A stretch of 64,000 bases of DNA. Origin: Yamagishiella unicocca (lineage: Eukaryota; Chlorophyta; Chlorophyceae; Chlamydomonadales; Volvocaceae). A program made the translations under genes and the position numbers. Every line of letters starts with the position of its first letter. The stretch's first letter is position 1. Positions 58,501 to 64,000 of the stretch are shown one piece after another. Location of the stretch: positions 310,001 to 374,000 of the forward strand of contig BDSL01000062.1 in NCBI GenBank assembly GCA_003116995.1, read 5' to 3'. The notes beneath the pieces were generated by a model. That model ran no database searches. It was not told where the DNA came from and worked only from the letters and a program-made list of their open reading frames with translations.

Positions 58501-59113
58501 CGGCTCCTCCAGCGACCCGCCCACACACTGCTACTCTCCCCCCCTCCCCCCCTCCGTCCCCTCAGGTCGACATTGACATCTCCGCCAACTCCGTGGCCAA
58601 CTACGTGACGGGTATGGTGCGAGGAGCCACGTCGTCGCTGGTCATCGACATGGCGTTCGTGCTGGAGGGTGAGAGCTCACACACCGCCTTCCGTCTGCTG
58701 CAAGCTGTAACACCGCCCGCATGTAACACCGACGCAGCGACGGGATGGCGGGGTGCCACCAGCAGCACTGAAGCACAGTGGAGACGACGTGCCAGAACAC
58801 ACCCACATGCACCCCGTGCTGCCCCGCTTGCTCTCCTCACGTGCGTGGCAAACACACGTCGTCCCTGTGCTGCCACCCCCTGCTTCCAATCGCGTTACCG
58901 GTTCTTTAATTGTAACCCCCTGCTGCCCCGCCCGCCCGCCCGCCTTCAGGCACGGCCCCGTGGGAGCTGCCCGAGTGCCTGCTGGGCTGCTTCCGAGCGC
59001 ATCGTCTGGACACGACCGGGGGGGCCAGCCAGCTGGACTGGAGCCGTGAGCTGCCGCTGCGACAGCGGCAGGCACCCCAGGCACAGCCCGACCAGCCGCA
59101 GCCGCAGCCGTAA
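46518..59113 (+). CDS. EDR2-like PH-START-DUF1336 protein, copy B
   Basis: Seventeen exons join in phase from ATG to TAA, 1025 codons: 46518-46955, 47440-47582, 48060-48211, 48607-48811, 49475-49523, 49788-50006, 50555-50638, 51030-51123, 51912-52045, 52613-52801, 53442-53894, 55652-55928, 56270-56346, 56984-57120, 57639-57798, 58566-58668 and 58950-59113. PH domain: residues 1-194 (AVAFKVTRLSG, GTWAITAAIQG, EAVRWH). Linker about 195-312 is Ala/Glu-rich, then DSDLDSDLDSG acidic. START: about 313-569. DUF1336/EDR2_C: about 690-1010 (PYIQSLSLLPRRYW, GPTYLKDKKK, VDIDISANSVANYVTG). Compared with copy A it lacks two introns (in the PH exon and before EDR2_C). It carries a Gln/Ala-rich insert of about 80 residues (residues ~590-670) and a poly-Gly insert after PPPG (about 760-805). 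The downstream tail ends in Pro-Gln repeats. Lipid binding is inferred from the family. Confidence 0.9.
46956..47062. repeat. 8-bp GGGTCGGT-type repeat starting at a 5' splice site
   Basis: GTGGGTCGGTGGGTCGGCGG and variants begin exactly with the donor of copy B exon 1 and continue for about 100 bp. Confidence 0.9.
47266..47372. repeat. 42-bp repeat, intron 1 of copy B
   Basis: CAACGTTTCGCCTCCGAAAC occurs three times at intervals of about 42 bp. Confidence 0.85.
47798..47886. repeat. 30-bp repeat, intron 2 of copy B
   Basis: GTGTCACTCAGTTGGCTCAG occurs three times in tandem. Confidence 0.9.
47929..47965. repeat. Interstitial telomere repeat
   Basis: Four consecutive units of CCCTAAAA type (last one CCCTAAAT), on the C-strand, in intron 2 of copy B. 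Followed after 30 bp by an AAACCC array (47996-48022). Confidence 0.85.
48258..48330. repeat. TGATC pentanucleotide microsatellite
   Basis: (CTGAT)n-type array in intron 3 of copy B. Confidence 0.85.
49280..49338 (-). mobile_element. Short intronic element with 9-bp target duplication
   Basis: The 41 bp at 49289-49329 (CCTAAAAGGTTTTCC ... ACGGGTCTTCCTTTTAAA) are flanked on both sides by CCCCCGGAT (49280-49288 and 49330-49338). They match the reversed core of the family (GGAAGACCCGTG). In intron 4 of copy B. Confidence 0.75.
52056..52143 (+). mobile_element. Short intronic element, insertion relative to copy A
   Basis: A 60-bp element (52070-52129) starts TTCGAGGGAAACCCGTGGAT and ends TTTTGAGATGCAT. 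It is flanked by ACCGGAAGGGGGGA on both sides (52056-52069 and 52130-52143). The homologous intron of copy A (from 40062) has a single such site and no element, while the sequence on both sides is nearly identical between the copies. Confidence 0.85.
52380..52480. repeat. 60-bp tandem duplication, copy B intron
   Basis: Two copies with core TTGCTGTTCTCCGGAA and CTCCTCTTGGGGCTT. Confidence 0.8.
54561..54880. repeat. 153-bp AT-rich repeat, copy B intron 11
   Basis: GTAATCTCGATGAACCCGTG occurs at 54561 and 54714. The unit itself is rich in short CGTAA/TCGTAAC motifs. Confidence 0.9.
55540..55613 (+). repeat. LINE 3' tail in copy B intron
   Basis: AGGCGATGTGCCCGATCGTT, then TTGGTCTGGAACCCACTG and TAACCGTTACAACAAC: the same 3' terminus as the 21-kb and 29-kb LINEs. 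It ends about 38 bp before the exon starting at 55652. Confidence 0.8.
56347..56416. repeat. 31-33-bp repeat derived from exon end, copy B
   Basis: Two extra copies of the last part of the preceding exon (GCACCGTTCTCCATCATCAT) with its 5' splice site GTGGGTG follow the real donor; the first copy lies at a 33-bp, frame-preserving distance. Confidence 0.85.
58395..58475 (+). repeat. LINE 3' tail in copy B intron
   Basis: TCAGTGTCAGGCGATGTGCC then TTCTGGTCTGGAACCCCC and TGTAACCGTTAC, about 95 bp before the exon at 58566. Confidence 0.8.
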
Positions 59114-62100
59114 CACGCACCAGCAGCAGGCGGACCAGAAGGCGGATGCCCGCGCGCGGGTCGGAGAACAGCGGTGCGTGGTGCGGAGGCGGGGGGGGCA
59201 GGGGCGGCGGCAGACAGTGACCAGCATTCAGGGGACGGGACCGCAGGAGGGACAGGAGAGGGAGCTGGGGTGGATGCCGGCAGAAGGAAAAGTAGGTGGA
59301 CACTGGAAGCCGTGCAGGGGCAAGATTGGGCAGTTGGGCGAAGGAATGGCTGAATGTCTCCTCGCTCGAGAACGTTTTAAATACACATTTCCGCAGCTGA
59401 CTCGTTGGCGCTACCGACGGACGTGTGTGTCGTGGGCAGTCCTTTTGCTTGCAGTCGAGACCGTGCGTGCCGGCGTGTGCGTTCTGTGCCCCCCCCCTCA
59501 CAACTCGCTTGCTGCGCTGCCAGGGCTTGTTTGGGACTCGACTCGTTTTCGGTATCCAGCGCTATTCAGCTGTCAGGGCACTCGAGTACCGGTACATGAG
59601 GAGTCGGGGACCTGAGCACGGGGGGTTGTACAAACCGTTTTACCTGAGCACGGGGGGGGCGGGGTGGATGCTGTGGGTTTGCGTGGAGCAAGGGGGGGGG
59701 CAATCGCCGCAGCGTGCCGTACGGCATTATTGTAGTCCGTACGAGGTACAGCAGATGTGGCCAGCAAGCGCCTGAGCCTGAAGGTATACGTGTTTCGCCT
59801 CGCCGCTGCTGGCCTGCATGCCTGACCTACTGATGTGCTGGTGAATGCTGTGAGGGGCTGATGGGCGGGCTTGCCAGGTTGAGGATTGGAATGGCCGTTT
59901 CCCGTCTGCACGCCTCCGTGCTAGCAGGCTGTGGCCCCATGTTGGCTGGCGGGACTACATTGATGTTACATTGGACGCGTAGACAGACAGGACCGACCCC
60001 TGGGTCGGATACTAGGTGCTCGTGGCCCTCAAGCGTTCCGCACTCGTCCATGATCTACGGACTAACCAAGCGGAGCCTCGAAAGCGCGCATCCATTCCTG
60101 GAACAAGCGTTCTTGTACCCAACAAGCGTTCTCTTACCCAACAAGCGTTCTTGTATCCAACAAGCGTTCTTGTATCCAACAAGCGTTCATGGAACGGCTC
60201 ACTGTGTGGGACGGATGCATAGGTCACACAGGTGGTGATGGGCCTAGCAATAGGGATGGAGCAGCCTATCCAGCGCACGCTCATTTCCTCGTTGCTCCAA
60301 CCGAGGCGCCGGACTGGCTGGGTTGGCCGCCTTCCAGCACCCACCCTCCAGCACCCGCCTGCCGAACGACCAGAGCGACTGATGCGCGCGACAGCTCCCC
60401 CACCGTGGCCCCCAACACGAGCACGAGGCCCCCCGCGAGAGCAGCGCAGCGCGATGGCCGCGGAACGCGAGGCGCTCCAGGGAGGACGGCAGGCCGCACC
60501 GCCGCCAGCGGCGGGCTCGGCGGCGGCGGTCAACCAGGCGGGCGCCCGGATCGCTTCGCTTCGCTGCGGCCCTTCACCAGCACGAGGTTTCGGAGCGCTG
60601 GCAGGCCGTGGCCCAGGTGCGGTGGCACCGACTCGTCGGCTTTGCTGTTCAGCGCGCACCGCGAGCTCTCGCGATCGTTGGTGGAGGGCTGCAGGGGAGG
60701 AGGGGGCGCGAGGGGGCGAGGCGGCGGCGGAGAGGAGACCTAACCCCGACTGGCGGCGGTCGACTGGTGTTGCTGGTGTTGTTGTAACGGTTACAGTGGG
60801 TTCCAGACCAAGAGCGGCTGGTGTTGTTGGTGTTGCTGTTGGGAGTGCTGGGGAGCCGCGCGCAGCTTCAAGGGCGCTACGAGTGGGATGCTTAGGTCGC
60901 ACTGCTGACACCACCGGCGGAGCCCACAAACAAGTTTGCGGATTTAGGATCCACTGACGCGATTTGAAAATAAAGGCGTAGCCTATCCTAGCACAGCTTA
61001 CGCGACAGCTCCAGGTGTCGGCTAGAGGGGTTTGCTGTGGCGTATCGGCGGGCGTCCAGCAGTGCCCAGTCAACGCGAGGTGCTCGGGTTGACTGAAGAG
61101 CTTCAAACGAGCGCGCGCAAGGGCTGGAGCGAAGCGCAGCGCGGGCGCCTGGTGTCCCAGGTTCGGACTGCTGGCCGCGATGCACATGGAGAAGCTGGCC
61201 ACGTGCGCGAGGCGCCAGCACGGGCCTCGAGGACAATGTCGAGCATGGGTCGCGCGAGCGGCGCCAAGTCGGGACGCCGAAATTCCGAAATTGAAGCACG
61301 CTGAACCACGGCCACGGAGATGGACAATTTCGCGCAGCGCAGCTGTCGTCGAACAAAAGCCGGGAAGCTGAAAATCCGGACAGAGCAGGCAGCAGCTGCG
61401 TCTGCGTGCTCTACTAGGTTGCAGGCGAGCTGCAGCGGACGAACTGCGAGGAAGCCTTCGACCAGCACGCGGCCAGCCGGCAAGACGCGCGAAGCGGTTA
61501 CGCGTCTGCTGTGTCAATAAATTATAGGAAATTTGGACCGGGCACGATAGCCATCATTCGCAATGGTGATAAGCGGTGGTTCCTAATCCGGCCTGCCTGT
61601 TGCGGTCGGCGACGCCACAAATGCCCGCTGATTATTATATACATTAATCGATGGCGTCGGATGACGAAAACGCTGCATGCAGCTTCGATCAGCTACAAAG
61701 ATGGCGCCATATCGGTTGCAATGCGTAAGACAGTACAACGGCATATACTGCGCTGCTTACCGGCATTGCCCGCAATGCCGCTCTCAGGCACCAAGACTGC
61801 TGCTGCATCCATAATCACACGATGATTTCATAGCTGCTGATTGGTTGTGCGTCAAGTTGTAACCTGGCTGGAGGTGGTGTGTGTTGTGTCTGTGTGCACG
61901 AGTGTGCACGAGGTGCGAAGGGTCAGGTGGCGGTCTCTTGGGTCGGAACAAGCTGCGTGACGCTGATAAAGATAAGAGCTCCATGCGAGAATCCTGCGCA
62001 CGTAATTGCAGCACTCGATACTACGCATCAAACTGGGTATGTTGCTCCCGTTCGTACGCGGACTGCTTTTACACCCAACGGCGAACCTGGAGCGCCCAGC

Positions 62101-62491
62101 TTACCCCGAGGATGTCACCCCGATACTGTGGATAGCACGACAAGCCCGGACACGCTTTTGGCTGACCGCGTTGTACGTCCGGACACCTCCGGTCGCTTTC
62201 TTAGATGCACACGTTATACTACTTACCAGACACGTAGCCTGTCTGCCTGAAGTGATGACCTTGGTGGTACAGCGGGGCGTGAAGCTTTCAATTCGGTGAC
62301 TGCGTGGCTCCGAGTCGTAGTAAGGCAATGCATGGTACGTGAACCGGTGAACGGTCGCAACCTGAACTTCCCCAACTTTTACTACAGCATTAAACCAATA
62401 TTTGACGAAAGAATGTTGGCTCCGAACAGCTTATGCTTTCTTTGTGGGACGGTAGAACGCTGACGTGAGCAAGCTTTGCCAGGTATCCAGC
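59114..62491. other. 3' flank of copy B and intergenic DNA
   Basis: No gene is supported. A 20-bp repeat (CAACAAGCGTTCTTGTA) lies at 60103-60186. A LINE tail on the minus strand lies at 60776-60812 (TGTAACGGTTACAGTGGGTT). A 500-codon minus-strand frame at 60012-61517 crosses this tail and the repeat, has no domain and is judged spurious. 61.5-62.4 kb is more AT-rich, with nothing recognised. The promoter of the RGG gene should lie near its right end. Confidence 0.4.
60103..60190. repeat. 20-bp minisatellite
   Basis: Four units around CCAACAAGCGTTCT. Confidence 0.85.
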
Positions 62492-64000
62492 ATGGCACCG
62501 CGTTATAGTCAACATGACGATCGTGATGATCCACAAGAGAAGGACAGTAAGCCGGACTATGGCGGAGGCAGGAGCCGTTTCGACCGGAAGGAGGACCGTG
62601 ACCGGCCGCAGGGTCATGGCAAAATAGGTCAGAGCCGTCGTTCCATATTATAACATATATGTTGTTAACAAATTGACAAACTGCCAAAGCGGGACTCAGT
62701 ACAACTTGTATGCCTGCATCGACCTTTGGTGCCCCTGCGGTCCCTTACGCTCGTGCAGAGGAACGGTTGACGTACCCTACAGACCGCGACCTGGAGCGTG
62801 GACACCGCTCGTCGCGCGACGCACCGCCCGACCCGCCTCGCTTCAACAAGCACAGCGCCCATGACGATCGCGGAGAGCGCAGCGACCACGGCGACTTCCG
62901 CGACCACGGCAACGGCGGCAGGGAGCGTGGAGGCGGTGGTGGGGACCGCACAGGTGCTGGCGGTCGTGGAGAACGAAACGACAGATGGCCGCGCGGTGGC
63001 GGCGGTTTCGGAGCTGGCGGTGGCTCCAGGGGAGGCTGGGGCGGAGCACGACCTGGGTCAGGCGCAGGCTTTGTTGACGATAGCCGAGGTGGCGGCCGCC
63101 GTGACGGTCATGACGACCGAGACGAGTGCAACTATGCCGGAGGCGGCGAGACGCGGGATCGCCCTGCCCGCGGTGTTGACGGTGCTGGCAGTATAGGCGG
63201 CCCTCCACGGGGCGGCAACGAGCTGGACGGGTGAGCTAGGATGGCTAGGCTGGGCAGCAGGAGGGGAGAGGGCAGGGGGGCTGCAGGGCAGGGGGGATGG
63301 AGGGCAGGGGGGGGATGAGGGCAGGAGGGGGGTGGAAGGCAGGGTGTGTGTGGAGGGCATGGCACAGGTGCTGCTGATCTGTGCGTGTAGCTGGGTGCGG
63401 ATGTGGGGCTTCTGAGTGCCGTTACGGTAAGGGGAAACTGTTGTGCGAGGTGGTGCAGGCGTGGTTCGAAGAAAAGTTGTCGGCATTAAGACGTACATGA
63501 AGGACTCCTTGCGTCTGGTATTGCCTCTCCTACGTCCCACACCCATATCAACACCCGTATCAACACCCGTATCAACATTTTTACCTCCATCACCTCCACC
63601 ACCTCCACCCATATCCACACCCATATCAACACCCGTATCAACACCCGCCACGCAGACGAGGCGGTGGCAGCGGCAGGCCAGGGCCGCTGGATGGTCGATT
63701 GGGTCCCCCCCGGGGAGGGGGAGGGGGAGGGGGGCCCGGCTTCCGCGGAGACAGGGACGGCGGCGGCGGCCGCTTCCGCAGCGACCACGACGATCGAGAT
63801 CGGGACGGCCGCCGCGGCGAGGGCTACGGGGGCGGCAGTGGCGGCGGCGGGGGCCGGGGCCGCTTCCACAGCGAGCATGATGACCGGGGTGGGGCCGGCG
63901 AGGGCTATGGCGGCGGCGGCGGCGGTGGGGGCCGAGGCCGCTACCGTGGGGGCCATGACGACCGGGTCGGCGACGGAGGCGGCCGCGGCTACGGAGGCGG
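62492..64000 (+). CDS. RGG/Gly-rich, probably RNA-binding protein (3' partial)
   Basis: Exons 62492-62627, 62759-63230 and 63656 to the window edge join in phase (GT-AG). The start MAPRYSQHDDRDDPQ is hydrophilic. The second exon reads ERLTYPTDRDLERGHRSSRD, then becomes Gly/Arg/Asp-rich (GGRERGGGGGDR, GFGAGGGSRGGWGG). The third repeats a module of Gly-rich linker plus FRSDHDDRD, FHSEHDDRG and RGGHDDRVG with RGRF/RGRY motifs, the pattern of RGG-box proteins. Such tracts usually bind RNA or drive condensates and are arginine-methylation targets. No RRM, DEAD-box or KH domain is visible in the part present, so the specific function is unknown. In other frames the same DNA gives poly-Ala/Val proteins, which the splice phases exclude. 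Confidence 0.65.
63536..63652. repeat. ATATCAACACCC repeat near a 3' splice site
   Basis: Twelve-base units CCCGTATCAACA and CCCATATCAACA, interrupted by CACCTCCAC, fill the end of intron 2 of the RGG gene. Confidence 0.85.

Noticed and set aside
60012..61517. 501-codon minus-strand frame
   Set aside because: It crosses a LINE 3' tail and a 20-bp minisatellite, has no recognisable domain, and GC-rich DNA gives long open frames by chance.
62798..63196. Ala/Val/Thr-rich frame overlapping the RGG gene
   Set aside because: Alternative frame of GGN/GCN-rich DNA; the RGG frame is the one that keeps splice phase over three exons.

Overview
The window looks like nuclear DNA of a volvocalean green alga (Chlamydomonas/Volvox relatives). 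Five things point there: GC-rich, intron-dense genes with GT-AG introns; a hydroxyproline-rich extracellular protein of SPPPP type; TGTAA polyadenylation-like motifs; interstitial CCCTAAAA repeats, the telomere unit of Chlamydomonas; and plant/algal gene families. Intron-aware reading gives five coding units, all on the + strand. No prokaryotic operon, CRISPR array, rRNA or convincing tRNA was found.

Layout. 1-6.58 kb: no supportable gene. 6.58-8.92 kb: complete six-exon gene for a secreted protein with a signal peptide, one EGF-like module, a proline-rich rod and a bulb-type (mannose-binding) lectin domain. 8.9-14 kb: wreckage of L1-like LINE retrotransposons on both strands, including reverse-transcriptase and C-terminal zinc-finger pieces. 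14-17.9 kb: intron-containing Rep/PIF1-like helicase gene of a Helitron, lacking its HUH nuclease part. 18-32.7 kb: repeat-rich, gene-free stretch with LINE 3' ends, a roughly 260-360 bp inverted-repeat pair, a 571-bp MITE with 5-bp target-site duplication, hairpin-bearing repeats and a 23-bp minisatellite.

32.76-59.1 kb: the centrepiece, two head-to-tail paralogous genes of the EDR2-like family (PH + START + DUF1336/EDR2_C lipid-binding proteins). Copy A (20 exons, 858 codons) and copy B (17 exons, 1025 codons) could both be assembled so that every splice phase is consistent from ATG to stop. Exons are conserved and some are identical, while the introns have exploded into minisatellites, short mobile-looking elements with target-site duplications, interstitial telomere repeats and LINE tails. 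59.1-62.5 kb: GC-rich repeats, no supported gene. 62.5 kb to the right edge: first three exons of an RGG/Gly-rich, probably RNA-binding, protein that runs off the window.

The genes do not form a pathway. The EDR2-like pair probably acts at membranes as lipid sensors or transfer proteins, the lectin in the extracellular matrix, and the helicase belongs to a transposon. The most noteworthy non-genic observation is a family of tiny (about 40-65 bp) intronic elements flanked by 8-14 bp direct repeats, one of which is present in copy B and absent from the homologous intron of copy A.
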